Shown here in pieces: positions 1-8,903 of a stretch of DNA of 64,000 nucleotides. The notes under the pieces are model-generated. The model was not told where the DNA came from and made no database searches. It saw nothing but the letters and a program-made list of their open reading frames with translations. Source of the DNA: Chitinophaga tropicalis. GTDB lineage: Bacteria; Bacteroidota; Bacteroidia; Chitinophagales; Chitinophagaceae. Positions within the stretch are counted from its first letter, which is position 1; each line of letters begins with the position of its first letter. The DNA is taken from the NCBI RefSeq assembly GCF_009758205.1, contig NZ_WRXN01000006.1:186001-250000 (forward strand), in the 5' to 3' direction. The position numbers and the translations under genes were made by a program.

Positions 1-1
1 T

Positions 2-331
2 TGTGATACAATGACTGAGAATATTGTAAAGCATATTGATACATTGAAAGATGTGAACGTAATAACCTTAAGTGCCGGCGAATTTCATTACGTAGATGTG
101 TATGATAAGAAATTTGAATTGTCAAGGTATCCCAATATCAAAAATGGCCTGGATTATAATAATATGTTGTTAGCCTTCTATGGAGCTCAGGGCCTGCCGT
201 TTGTCGTATTTTACGATAAAGACAGGCAAATCAAAAGAGCTAATTTAGGCCCTTTAAGTGTAGATTCTATCAGGTATATTATTGATAAAGCGCCGGCTTC
301 TCCGATTGTTGCGGATAAAAAGCCTGTCTGA
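2..331 (+). CDS. Thioredoxin-like (TlpA-type) protein, 5' end outside window
   Basis: This is the C-terminal part of a thioredoxin-fold protein. The frame is open to the window edge and its first codon (2-4) is Cys, read C-D-T-M-T-E-N. This aligns with C-Q-Q-F-T-K-N just after the CPYC motif of the complete paralogue at 28737-29246, so the Cys is probably the second cysteine of a CxxC motif whose first half lies outside the window. The cis-Pro region (G-L-P-F-V-V-F-Y-D) and the tail G-P-L-S-V-D-S-I-R match the paralogue's G-Y-P-Y-M-A-V-Y-D and G-V-S-I-D-S-L-K. The paralogue is a lipoprotein, so a periplasmic or surface thiol-redox role is inferred. Its last 53 bp overlap tail-to-tail with the next gene, which is unusual. 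An internal ATG at 11 is unlikely to be the real start because it would remove the active site. Confidence 0.7.
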   Translation, partial: CDTMTENIVKHIDTLKDVNVITLSAGEFHYVDVYDKKFELSRYPNIKNGLDYNNMLLAFYGAQGLPFVVFYDKDRQIKRANLGPLSVDSIRYIIDKAPASPIVADKKPV

Positions 332-1787
332 TCACATAAGCGATCAGTAATATTCCAAAAGTAAAAGACAGCAACATCGGGAATACCTGGTATCTCAATA
401 CAATTGGAGATGCCAGTACGCTGAAACCGAGGTTACAGCTCCATATAGCCAGTACCAGCACTAATAGACTTCTATAGTAGCGGGTGCTAGCTTTCCATCC
501 TCCCAGTGTTAGAAACCCGATCAATCCTAAAACATAGAACAGGTTCACTGCTGCCAGGAAATAAGGGTATACGAACATATAAGATATCTTCTTGTCTTTT
601 GTACGTGTGAATATTTTTTCTGTGGGATAATTGAACCATTTCTTTTCCATGTCCTCTACAAAATCCCGGTCCATGTTGTAAACGTCAAGGAATTCTCCCG
701 GAGGCACATAGTACCTAATCAGATTAGGCCAGAGATAATATTGCGTATAAGCCATGGGATACTCTTTTGTCAGATAAGCACCATATTCACCGTAAAGTGG
801 AGCTTGTTTTGCCCAACGACGAAAGAAATCATTAGGCGTTTTTGTTTTGTTGCCTCCATGTGCAGCAAAATACCGTCTTAGAGGAGAATTCCCATCCCAG
901 AGAAAATATATTCCTAATACCCTGTCATTCCGGTAGGGGCTTGTTGCCAGTGCTTTGTTATGTTCGTTCACAAAGCCGTGCAGTTGCCTGAATTTTTGAG
1001 GTACTTCACCGGCCTTTACTGAATCTACATAAGAGTAGGGTAGCAGCGCGTTGGCTGATAGCTGCCATCCACCAAAAGCAGAGAACTGGTTATAGCCGGT
1101 TTGTATTTTGTAAACATGCAATGTGTGGAACACGAACGCTGCCAGTAATATGCTGCTGAAGGCAACGCTCAGCATTTTTCTTTTTACGGATGTATCGGCT
1201 GTAAGTATAACAATAAAGCTGATCAGGGGATAAAAAACAGCATTGTACCTTACTGTAAAGACGGCTACCAAAATGATGGCATGTGTAAAAAGTAACCAGT
1301 TATTGGGTTTGTACAGGATCCAGCATAACTGTGTAATCCATATTATACTTAAGGCGGTATATAAGGCATCGCTGGATACAAAATTGGCCATATGTAGTAA
1401 GATGGGGTTGGCCACGCCGAAGAGCAATAATATGCCGGTAAGCCATTTTCCTGGACGGAGCACATAGATCACAGTGCTCAGGAAATAGATAATACTCACA
1501 TGCAATAGCAGGTATTGTAGGAGAATCAAGGCTGTATCATAATGGGCAATAAAAGCAAACAACTGAAGAAAACGTGAGTAACCAATGGGCCACATATTGA
1601 TGGCCTGGTTATAATATGCCGCTTCTACATATGAATTGGAATCCGGGAAAAAGCTGGGGTAAGGGAATAACCACTTAAACCAGGTAAACTGGACCAAGAC
1701 TATGATAAAGTAAACAAACAGGTAAATACGATTTTTCCAGATCCATTGTTTAAAAGGAAGTGGGGCTGTGGAGACTCCGGTGTACAT
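279..1787 (-). CDS. Polytopic membrane protein, GT-C glycosyltransferase-like
   Basis: The protein has 502 residues and about ten hydrophobic segments. After the first membrane helix it has an acidic loop motif, D49-S-N-S-Y, followed by W-P-I-G-Y-S. The 518-residue paralogue at 27170-28726 has D-G-D-S-Y and Y-P-I-G-Y-S at the same place. An acidic motif in the first extracytoplasmic loop with many helices is the layout of GT-C glycosyltransferases (ArnT/PMT-like), which transfer sugars from polyprenyl-phosphate donors. Substrate and acceptor cannot be read from the sequence. It is the last gene of a leftward run that begins with the sigma factor at 5190 (78-bp gap to the AraC-like gene). The paralogue again sits beside a thioredoxin-like gene, so the pairing recurs. 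The start is the first ATG, just before the membrane segment. Confidence 0.6.
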   Translation of the reverse strand: MYTGVSTAPLPFKQWIWKNRIYLFVYFIIVLVQFTWFKWLFPYPSFFPDSNSYVEAAYYNQAINMWPIGYSRFLQLFAFIAHYDTALILLQYLLLHVSIIYFLSTVIYVLRPGKWLTGILLLFGVANPILLHMANFVSSDALYTALSIIWITQLCWILYKPNNWLLFTHAIILVAVFTVRYNAVFYPLISFIVILTADTSVKRKMLSVAFSSILLAAFVFHTLHVYKIQTGYNQFSAFGGWQLSANALLPYSYVDSVKAGEVPQKFRQLHGFVNEHNKALATSPYRNDRVLGIYFLWDGNSPLRRYFAAHGGNKTKTPNDFFRRWAKQAPLYGEYGAYLTKEYPMAYTQYYLWPNLIRYYVPPGEFLDVYNMDRDFVEDMEKKWFNYPTEKIFTRTKDKKISYMFVYPYFLAAVNLFYVLGLIGFLTLGGWKASTRYYRSLLVLVLAIWSCNLGFSVLASPIVLRYQVFPMLLSFTFGILLIAYVIRQAFYPQQSEKPALYQ

Positions 1788-1865
1788 TGTTATGATTTAG
1801 GGTTAAGTGGATAGCCTGTAATTTAATTATCATCCTATATCACCGGTTAGGAGATCGCGTATTTT

Positions 1866-2849
1866 TCAGATCAGTTTGCCGCCGTAATATTCTTTCGCCT
1901 GAAGCAGCATTTCATCTACATCGTCAAAATCAACTACTTCTGCTATCATTGGTAGTGTCAGGTTATTATTCTGTAGCAGGTGGTAGACCAGCATCATCCT
2001 CACCATATGTATAAACTGTTCAAGGGGGATGGCGAATAATTGCTGGAAGCCCTGCTCCAGTTTGGCTATTGACAAGCCAAACATCAATGAGAGCTGGAAT
2101 GTTGAAGGTATTTTGTATGGATGTTCTGCCAGGTAACGGAATACCAAATGAAGCTTATCTGCGTGCAAAACGCTGGATAATAGCATTGGACTATCTGCAG
2201 CTTCTTCCTGGGCTGCTATGTTCAAAAAGATATCGATACAGATACGGAACAGGTAAGTGTGGGCTATACTGTCTGTATAGCGGCAGGATAGTAGTTCCTG
2301 TACAAGAAAATCGCAAAGGGCATTGCTATGATATGGATGTTCATTGATGCTGCCTATGCCTTCTGCTTTTTTATTGGCCAGGGGCGTTAAGCCTGGGTAA
2401 AGCGTAACAAGGTCTGTCAGCGCTTCCGGTAAAATGTTGATATGGAAAGACAGTACCTTGGTCTCTGCTATTATGGGGATCTTAAATAAGCTGGAAGGGA
2501 GATTGAAGAGGTGATACTCTTTTTCTTCCAGGAGAAAGTCCGGGGCCTGCGGGAATTTAAGCCGGAGGCTGTCTTCATACAAACTATGTAAGGTCCACAA
2601 GTGATAAGGAACAAATGGACAGACCACGATGTCTTCCCTGGCATGTATGTCATGCAGCCAAAGGGAAAAGGGACCAAGACGAATGTGCTGGGAGAGGATC
2701 TCTGCCTCATTGTCTTTGCGGAAATAAGCACCTGCGCAGGGAATCAATACAGGCATATATTCCCTGGGAATACTTGTAATGGGAACATAGGAAGGGATTG
2801 CCCTCTCAAATAGCAGGAGTTTATTGGCTTTAGGAAGCGGAGAAGGCAT
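1866..2849 (-). CDS. AraC-family-like transcriptional regulator
   Basis: The protein has 327 residues. Its C-terminal 100 residues follow the AraC double helix-turn-helix pattern: F-G-L-S-I-A-K-L-E-Q-G-F in the first unit, then R-M-M-L-V-Y-H-L-L and I-A-E-V-V-D-F-D-D in the second, then a short tail ending G-G-K. The second unit is somewhat degenerate, with VVDFDD where GYxD is usual. The N-terminal 220 residues have no domain I can name and could sense a ligand. It lies 42 bp downstream of a sigma-factor gene on the same strand and upstream of the GT-C gene, so co-transcription and control of the neighbouring SusCD or GT-C genes are likely but inferred. Confidence 0.6.
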   Translation of the reverse strand: MPSPLPKANKLLLFERAIPSYVPITSIPREYMPVLIPCAGAYFRKDNEAEILSQHIRLGPFSLWLHDIHAREDIVVCPFVPYHLWTLHSLYEDSLRLKFPQAPDFLLEEKEYHLFNLPSSLFKIPIIAETKVLSFHINILPEALTDLVTLYPGLTPLANKKAEGIGSINEHPYHSNALCDFLVQELLSCRYTDSIAHTYLFRICIDIFLNIAAQEEAADSPMLLSSVLHADKLHLVFRYLAEHPYKIPSTFQLSLMFGLSIAKLEQGFQQLFAIPLEQFIHMVRMMLVYHLLQNNNLTLPMIAEVVDFDDVDEMLLQAKEYYGGKLI

Positions 2850-2891
2850 AACATGGTTATTTTAAGGGCAAAGAATAATATTGTTACGTGG

Positions 2892-3434
2892 TTATACCAC
2901 TTCCCGCAACCGGGTACGTATTACTTTAAGGGCGCGGCTGGCCTGGTTTTTTACTACCTGGGGTTGGATATTCATATCCTGGGCTATTTCCCGGTGTGTC
3001 CACTCCTGGAGGTAAAGCCGTTCAAATACCTTACGGCATGCAGGCGCAGAAACATAACCGGCAGCCTTACGGATCAGCTGCCCCAGTTCCTTATTTTCCA
3101 GGTTACGCGGCACGGCACCTTCTGTGGCGGTATAGTTCACGTATGTTATAAATTTCCTTGCCACATGGTTACGGCGGCATTTGTAAGCATATTGCAGATG
3201 TACAGCTCTGGATAGGTAGTGTTTCAGTGAGCTGCTGATAGTAAGCTCCTTCCTGCGTTGCCAGAGGGAAGTAAAGATCTCCTGCACCATGTCTTCTGCT
3301 TCCTGCCGGTTGCGTACCTTATGGTAAGCCTCCATGAGCAATGAAGTCTTGTAATGGTTGTACAACATAGCAAAAGCAGTAGTATCTCCTTTTTTAAGTT
3401 TAGTCAGCGCCTCTTCCTCGTGAAATAGCATCAT
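2892..3434 (-). CDS. ECF RNA polymerase sigma factor (second in operon)
   Basis: An ECF sigma-70 factor of 180 residues from the chosen ATG at 3434. The frame is open to an ATG at 3512, but that start would overlap the end of the FecR gene by 32 bp and add an atypical tail; the MM pair at 3434/3431 places region 2 normally. Region 2 is seen as F-A-M-L-Y-N-H-Y and E-A-E-D-M-V-Q-E-I-F-T-S-L-W, region 4 as L-Y-L-Q-E-W-T-H-R-E-I-A-Q-D-M-N-I followed by V-V-K-N-Q-A-S-R-A-L. Such factors redirect RNA polymerase to SusC/SusD promoters when released by a FecR protein. It lies 46 bp downstream of FecR in a run that already starts with another ECF sigma gene. Confidence 0.85.
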   Translation of the reverse strand: MMLFHEEEALTKLKKGDTTAFAMLYNHYKTSLLMEAYHKVRNRQEAEDMVQEIFTSLWQRRKELTISSSLKHYLSRAVHLQYAYKCRRNHVARKFITYVNYTATEGAVPRNLENKELGQLIRKAAGYVSAPACRKVFERLYLQEWTHREIAQDMNIQPQVVKNQASRALKVIRTRLREVV

Positions 3435-3480
3435 GTTTAAATAAGATGGTGGTGCATGAAAAATAAAAAACCTGTAACTG

Positions 3481-4611
3481 TCAGCGGATGTGCAATGTGC
3501 TATCGCTGTCAAAATAGTAATTGAAATGTCCCGTAAATTCCAGATCGTCCAGGAAGTGGCTGATAGGCCTTCTGCGATCTATATATCCTGTAAAGCGGCG
3601 TTGGCCGGTTGTTGTATTATCATATTTTACATTGATGCCATACCAACGGGTTACTACTTTGCATAGTTCCTGTACAGTGGCAGCGTGGAATACATAGGTG
3701 CCCTGTCTCCATGCCAGTAATTCTTCTTCATTAAAAGGGTCGGTTTGTATGCCTTTTTCAGCACTATAGCTGGCTACATAACCAGGTTTGACTAGTACGG
3801 AGGTATTATCTATGCTTAGTTTGACAGCTCCTTTAACCAGCGCTACTTTGTCATTACTATATGTGTTGACGTTAAACTCTGTACCCAGTACCTGTATTAT
3901 GCTATTAGATAAGTGCACAATAAAGGGCCGTTGTTCATCTTTAGCAACATTGAGATAAGCTTCCCCGCTGATGATGACTTCTCTTGTGTGGCCGTTAAAG
4001 GCAACCGGGAACTGTATTTTACTGTCGGCATTCAGTTGTACGCTAGTTCCGTCAGATAACGTTAATTGATAATCCTTTCCAGGAGGGACTATAAGGGTAG
4101 CCATGTTACTACCCTTTGCCTGCCCGGATATAGATAATTGTTTTTCTTTCGTATTAAGTGAAGCTCCGCCTACATTGACATGTTGCTGCCCGCTGCCCAG
4201 ACTGACAATTTTGCCGCCGGGCAGCTGCAGTGCAACAGTTTTCAGGGTCAAGCTATGGACGTCTGCCTTGGGGCTTTTTATCCCAGCAGGCTTGAAAAAT
4301 ATATATATGCCGAGCGCAAGCGCGAGAGCGGCAAATGTTATTCCTGATCTGATAGATATGCGGATCCACTTTCGTTTACGGATCCTGGCCCATACCTTTT
4401 CAATAGGCAATGCTTCCGGTAGTAATGCCAGGAAGGCTTGTTCCTCGGGTCCGGAGAATTGCTGACGGATGGCGTTGCGGATGGCAATAGCATCCGGATA
4501 TTCTTCCAGTAGTCTTTTGAGGGTGGTACTGTCTTCAGGGCTTATGATCCCTGCTAGTTCATCGAGCACCAATTGCTCAATATGGGTTTCGTCAAAGGTC
4601 ATAATACCCAT
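3481..4611 (-). CDS. FecR-family anti-sigma factor with DUF4974 domain
   Basis: The protein has 376 residues. Residues 1-85 form a cytoplasmic part that would bind the sigma factor, residues 88-106 a single membrane helix (I-T-F-A-A-L-A-L-A-L-G-I-Y-I-F-F), residues ~175-270 the periplasmic FecR domain (L-T-L-S-D-G-T-S-V-Q-L-N-A-D-S and E-A-Y-L-N-V-A-K), and residues ~305-376 a DUF4974 domain. In this family the periplasmic end contacts the N-terminal signalling domain of a SusC-type receptor and controls release of the ECF sigma factor. The divergent SusC at 5534 has the matching STN domain. It lies 27 bp after the first sigma gene and 46 bp before the second, so it may regulate either or both. 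Confidence 0.92.
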   Translation of the reverse strand: MGIMTFDETHIEQLVLDELAGIISPEDSTTLKRLLEEYPDAIAIRNAIRQQFSGPEEQAFLALLPEALPIEKVWARIRKRKWIRISIRSGITFAALALALGIYIFFKPAGIKSPKADVHSLTLKTVALQLPGGKIVSLGSGQQHVNVGGASLNTKEKQLSISGQAKGSNMATLIVPPGKDYQLTLSDGTSVQLNADSKIQFPVAFNGHTREVIISGEAYLNVAKDEQRPFIVHLSNSIIQVLGTEFNVNTYSNDKVALVKGAVKLSIDNTSVLVKPGYVASYSAEKGIQTDPFNEEELLAWRQGTYVFHAATVQELCKVVTRWYGINVKYDNTTTGQRRFTGYIDRRRPISHFLDDLEFTGHFNYYFDSDSTLHIR

Positions 4612-4638
4612 ATAGTCGTTCGATGTTTAAAAAAGTAC

Positions 4639-5190
4639 TTATGATAAACTGTGTTTGAGATTTTCGCGGAGGTTTTTAAGGGCGCGATGGATGTGATTTT
4701 TGACAGATTGGACGTTTATGTCCATTTGTTCCGCAATTTCTTTGAGGCTCTTTTTGTGGAGATAAAGTTGTTCAAAGGCCAGCCTGCTGGCAGGAGGGAT
4801 GCTGCTGATAGCCATGTCGAGCTGCCTACCCAGTTCTTTGTTTTCTATAGCAATGGTAGTGGTATGTGTGTCTGCCAGCCAGGTATATTGTTGCTTCTTA
4901 TCCCTGGTGCTGCTGTTTCTGCGTATCTGGTCTACACATTTGTTCCTTATTACTCTCAATAAATATGCTTTAAGGCATTGAGGGGGGGATAAGATATTCT
5001 TTTTCTCCCATAGCCAGGAAAATACCTCCTGCAAAATGTCATTTGACTCTTCTGCATCCTGAAGACGACTATAAGCTTCAATTAGTAACCGTTTTTTATA
5101 CCGGTGGAATATCACATTAAATGCCTCTTTGGAGCCGGATTGCAGCAGCAGGAAAAGTTGCTCATCATTATAACCTTCTAGCGCAAACAT
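4639..5190 (-). CDS. ECF RNA polymerase sigma factor (first in operon)
   Basis: The protein has 183 residues. Region 2 is visible as F-N-V-I-F-H-R-Y-K-K-R-L and S-N-D-I-L-Q-E-V-F-S-W-L-W, and region 4 as F-E-Q-L-Y-L-H-K-K-S-L-K-E-I-A followed by V-Q-S-V-K-N-H-I-H-R-A-L. It opens the leftward run and is divergent from the SusC gene (344 bp between start codons), the usual arrangement of a cell-surface-signalling sigma factor next to its target receptor. Compared with the second sigma gene (2892-3434), the two are similar in layout but clearly diverged, not a recent duplication. Confidence 0.92.
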   Translation of the reverse strand: MFALEGYNDEQLFLLLQSGSKEAFNVIFHRYKKRLLIEAYSRLQDAEESNDILQEVFSWLWEKKNILSPPQCLKAYLLRVIRNKCVDQIRRNSSTRDKKQQYTWLADTHTTTIAIENKELGRQLDMAISSIPPASRLAFEQLYLHKKSLKEIAEQMDINVQSVKNHIHRALKNLRENLKHSLS

Positions 5191-5533
5191 ACAGGACAGA
5201 ATATAGATTAAAGGTTGAGGTCCTCAATGGATAATAACGTATTTAATACACTTGCTAAGCTACAGAATCTGCCACTGCCAGCCGTTAATATGATGTTAAT
5301 GTGAAAAATAATTTTTTGTTAACTTTTAGAGTACTTTTTGAAATTCAGCGCGACCAAGTTTCAAACGAGCCAAACTAATATTGGGCATAACCAACAACCT
5401 GAATTAACGGTTCATAACAATATTCTATTACAATTAAACTTGCTGACCAACCAATCTTTCAAAAATACCTTCCTCCGCTTTGACCAAAGCGTTGCTTTTG
5501 CTTGCTTTTATAAACCAAAATCTAACTAATCGT
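5191..5533. other. Divergent intergenic region between sigma and susC
   Basis: A 343-bp A/T-rich region that must hold the promoters of the leftward sigma operon and of SusC. A TACTTTTTG stretch near 5331-5340 resembles the Bacteroidota -7 box (TAnnTTTG) but is one base too long, so I do not call a promoter. I see no strong hairpin or operator-like palindrome. The open frame upstream of the SusC start at 5534 (back to 5480) is treated as leader because the signal peptide begins at 5534. Confidence 0.4.
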
Positions 5534-8500
5534 ATGTTCATCTCTAACCTACACTGGGGCCTCGTTGTCAGGCTGCTTGCTGTCTTTTTCCTCTGTTTAT
5601 CTCTGCAAGTAATTGCCAGCCAGGCTGGTAAACAGAAAGTGACTGTTATTGCAAGTGATGTCCCACTTGAAACTGTATTTAAACAGATTGAAAGACAGAC
5701 TGGGTTGAGGTTTACATATGCAGTAGATGCGTTGGATGTCAGTGAGAGAGTAACAATAAGTTTTAAGACTAAGATGCTTGATGAGGTTCTAGGGGAGTTG
5801 TTAGGAAAGAAGGGCATTATATGGCAATATAGGGGAGGAACGATATCCTTAAAGATGAGGGGGGAAATGATAAAGATGGTTCAAATAGGTAGTGAGCCGC
5901 CAATTACAGTTACAGGAAGAGTGGTGGATGCGAAGGGAAGCCCAGTATTGGGAGCGACTATAACGGTAAAGGGAGGAAAGAAAGGAACAATGACAAATGG
6001 ACAAGGTATTTTCAAGCTAGATTTGGATGGAGTGAATTTTGATGCAGTGCTTAGGATAAGTTCAGTCGGATATGAGACGAAAGAAATAGCAATTTCGCAA
6101 GATAATTGCAAAGATATCATCATCCAGATAAATAGCACGAACAATATGCTGGATGAAACTGTAATTATAGGTTATGGGAAAACTACCAAAAGACTTAACA
6201 CAGGAAATGTAACCACCGTAAAGGCTGAAGAAATTATCAAGCAACCTGTGGATAATCCCCTTTATGCATTACAGGGCCGAGTTCCGGGTTTAATCGTGAC
6301 CCCTACTACTGGTCTTTCTGGCGGTCCTGTTAATATTGAAATACGCGGTAGAAACACTATAAGAGCTGCAGGGACAAGTGGCGGCGGAGAAACCTCTCCA
6401 TTGATTGTCATCGATGGCCTGCCTGTTCTTAATAATGTCCGTGGTTTAGGTGGAGATGCACTTGGACTAACACAGTTTTCAACTCTTAGTTTTTTAAATC
6501 CAAATGACATCGAATCAATAGAAGTGTTGAAGGATGCAGACGCTACTTCTATTTATGGTAGTAGAGGCGCAAACGGTGTACTCCTAATTACTACTAAGAG
6601 AGGACAAAGTAATGGCTCTAAAATTAGCATTAGTACACAGACTGGATGGTCCACCGTTCCAACTAGGATTAAAATGTTGAATTTAGATCAATACATAAAT
6701 ATTCGAAAGCAAGGATATAAGAATAGCGGATTTGATGTCTCGACACTTAACAAGTCACGAGGAAACTCTGATTTAACATTCTTTGATCAAACCAGGTATA
6801 CTGATTGGCAGGATGTCTTGATTGGAGGTACTGGAAAATACACTGACCTGCAAGGCACTTTATACGGAGGAGGGCAATATATACATTATACGCTAGGAGG
6901 AACATACCATCGTCAAACTACAGTGTTCCCAGGAGGTAAATATGATCAAAGGGCTAATATACATTTTAACATGAATAGTAGCTCTATAAATAAAAAACTA
7001 AGGTCATCGATAACTACCAACTTCCTTTCCAACTACACCGATTACCCAGGGTTTGATTTTACTTCAATTGCGCTAACACTTGCTCCCAATTCTCCTAATA
7101 TGTTAACAGAGGATGGAAAGATTAACTGGGAGCCACTTCCATCGGGCAACAGTAGCTGGGAAAATCCTTATACGCAGTTAGCCAAATCATATGAGGCTAA
7201 GGTTAAGAATTTATTGGCAAATGCAGAATTGGCCTACGAAGTAATCGAATCTCTAAATATAAAAGCCCAGTTTGGATATAGTTTATTGTCTGGCTCTTCA
7301 TTTCGGAAGGAAATCCTTAAGGCTGTTAGTCCACCAGAAACAATTAATGATCCAATAACTTCCAATTTTTATAATAATGAAGTTACAAATTTTAGTTTTG
7401 AGCCTCAAGCTAATTACATTACAACAATTGGGAGAGGACGTCTGGAGGCTTTAATTGGTGGATCAATTCAAAATTCAAGAACTTCAAATCAAATGATATA
7501 TGCATCTGGTTACAATAATGACGCGTTAGTGCGTAATTTGGATGCTGCTACTACATATAGAGGAAACAATTCAAGTTCTGAGTACAAATATTGTGCAATA
7601 TTTGGCAGAATACACTACAACCTACTTAACAAATATATATTAAATATTAATGTGCGTAGGGATGGTAGCAGTCGGTTTGGTCCGGGAAGACAATTTGGAA
7701 CATTTGGTTCGGTAGGTGCTGCATGGGTATTTTCCGAGGAAACTTACATAAAAGATAATTTATCCGGTTTAAGTTTTGGTAAAATTAGAGCCAGCTATGG
7801 AGCTTCAGGAAATGATGGAATTGGCGATTATGGGTATCTTGACAAATATACTCCTATAGATGTAGGGGAGCCTTATCAAGGGCTACGGGGATATAGAACC
7901 CAGGGCTTATTTAATGAATACTATGGATGGGAGATAACCAAGAAACTAGAGCTTGCGTTAGAAACTGGTTTTTTTAAAGACAAAGTAGTTTTTAGTCCTG
8001 TTTTCTACTCAAATAAATCAAGCAATCAATTGCTCAGTTATATATTCCCTTCAATGGTTGGTAGTGGAAGTCCTTTGTACAATCTGCCAGCAAGCATTAA
8101 GAACTATGGATTTGAGGCTACTCTGCAAATTGAAAACATAAAAACAAAGTCGTTAACATGGAATACTTCCATCAACTTCAGTCTAAATAGGAATAAGCTT
8201 GTTTCATTTCCAGAACTTGAAAAGTCACCTTATTATGGAGCACTCGAAGTTGGCAGGCCATTTACTGGTGAAGTAAAGGCCCTTAAGTCAGCAGGTGTTG
8301 ATCCCAAAACAGGACAATATCAGTTTTACGATATAAATGGTAATGTAACTTTAAATCCCGAAGATCCTAGCCGTTTGGATGGTGGCTATTTTTTGAGGAT
8401 AATGCTTGGGCCAAAGTTTTATGGAGGGGTTTCCAATTCAATTACTTATAAAGGAATTAACCTGTCCCTTTTTGTTCAGTTTGTAAAGCAAACAGGATAC

Positions 8501-8893
8501 AATCCTCTTTCTCGCTTTCTTATGCTTCCAGGGACTAGAACCAATTTGCCCGCTGAGTATAGTTCATATTGGCAATCTTCTGATCAAAACGGAGCATTTC
8601 AGAAGCCTTCCGTAATAGTTACCACAGAATTAAGAAACTCAGCTCGAAGATTAAGCAATAGTGACTTCAATTTTGTTGATGCCTCTTTTATAAGGTTTAA
8701 GAATGTATCTCTGTCCTATTCAGTGCCTACAAGCATTTTAAGAAATATAAAACTGACAGAGTTAAAATTGTTTATTCATATGCAAAACTTGTTTACTATT
8801 ACTAATTATAAGGGATATGATCCTGAAACTCAGACGCTGGATAGAATACCTCCTCTTAGAACGATTACGGCTGGAATAAATATCGTTTTATAA
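5534..8893 (+). CDS. SusC/RagA-type TonB-dependent outer membrane transporter with STN domain
   Basis: An outer-membrane active transporter powered by TonB that works with the lipoprotein encoded next. From the ATG at 5534 (1,119 residues) there is a signal peptide (V-V-R-L-L-A-V-F-F-L-C-L-S-L), an STN/secretin-type signalling domain at about residues 33-103, a carboxypeptidase-regulatory-like beta domain (V-T-G-R-V-V-D-A-K-G), a plug with the family motif L-K-D-A-D-A-T-S-I-Y-G-S-R-G-A-N-G, and a long beta-barrel ending I-N-I-V-L. An earlier ATG at 5480 would put 18 residues before the signal peptide. The STN domain fits control by the divergent FecR/sigma genes. SusD follows after 10 bp. Substrate is unknown, but an S9 peptidase follows and the RagAB subgroup imports peptides. 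The gene is visibly more AT-rich than the SusC at 60459-63854. Confidence 0.95.
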   Translation: MFISNLHWGLVVRLLAVFFLCLSLQVIASQAGKQKVTVIASDVPLETVFKQIERQTGLRFTYAVDALDVSERVTISFKTKMLDEVLGELLGKKGIIWQYRGGTISLKMRGEMIKMVQIGSEPPITVTGRVVDAKGSPVLGATITVKGGKKGTMTNGQGIFKLDLDGVNFDAVLRISSVGYETKEIAISQDNCKDIIIQINSTNNMLDETVIIGYGKTTKRLNTGNVTTVKAEEIIKQPVDNPLYALQGRVPGLIVTPTTGLSGGPVNIEIRGRNTIRAAGTSGGGETSPLIVIDGLPVLNNVRGLGGDALGLTQFSTLSFLNPNDIESIEVLKDADATSIYGSRGANGVLLITTKRGQSNGSKISISTQTGWSTVPTRIKMLNLDQYINIRKQGYKNSGFDVSTLNKSRGNSDLTFFDQTRYTDWQDVLIGGTGKYTDLQGTLYGGGQYIHYTLGGTYHRQTTVFPGGKYDQRANIHFNMNSSSINKKLRSSITTNFLSNYTDYPGFDFTSIALTLAPNSPNMLTEDGKINWEPLPSGNSSWENPYTQLAKSYEAKVKNLLANAELAYEVIESLNIKAQFGYSLLSGSSFRKEILKAVSPPETINDPITSNFYNNEVTNFSFEPQANYITTIGRGRLEALIGGSIQNSRTSNQMIYASGYNNDALVRNLDAATTYRGNNSSSEYKYCAIFGRIHYNLLNKYILNINVRRDGSSRFGPGRQFGTFGSVGAAWVFSEETYIKDNLSGLSFGKIRASYGASGNDGIGDYGYLDKYTPIDVGEPYQGLRGYRTQGLFNEYYGWEITKKLELALETGFFKDKVVFSPVFYSNKSSNQLLSYIFPSMVGSGSPLYNLPASIKNYGFEATLQIENIKTKSLTWNTSINFSLNRNKLVSFPELEKSPYYGALEVGRPFTGEVKALKSAGVDPKTGQYQFYDINGNVTLNPEDPSRLDGGYFLRIMLGPKFYGGVSNSITYKGINLSLFVQFVKQTGYNPLSRFLMLPGTRTNLPAEYSSYWQSSDQNGAFQKPSVIVTTELRNSARRLSNSDFNFVDASFIRFKNVSLSYSVPTSILRNIKLTELKLFIHMQNLFTITNYKGYDPETQTLDRIPPLRTITAGINIVL

Positions 8894-8903
8894 AACTTAA
8901 TTC

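Noticed and set aside
2853..3215. 120-codon plus-strand frame over the second sigma gene
   Set aside because: Antisense shadow of a clear ECF sigma factor; no start context or motif.
5480..5533. Earlier ATG start for the first SusC
   Set aside because: It would place 18 residues before a standard signal peptide that begins at 5534.
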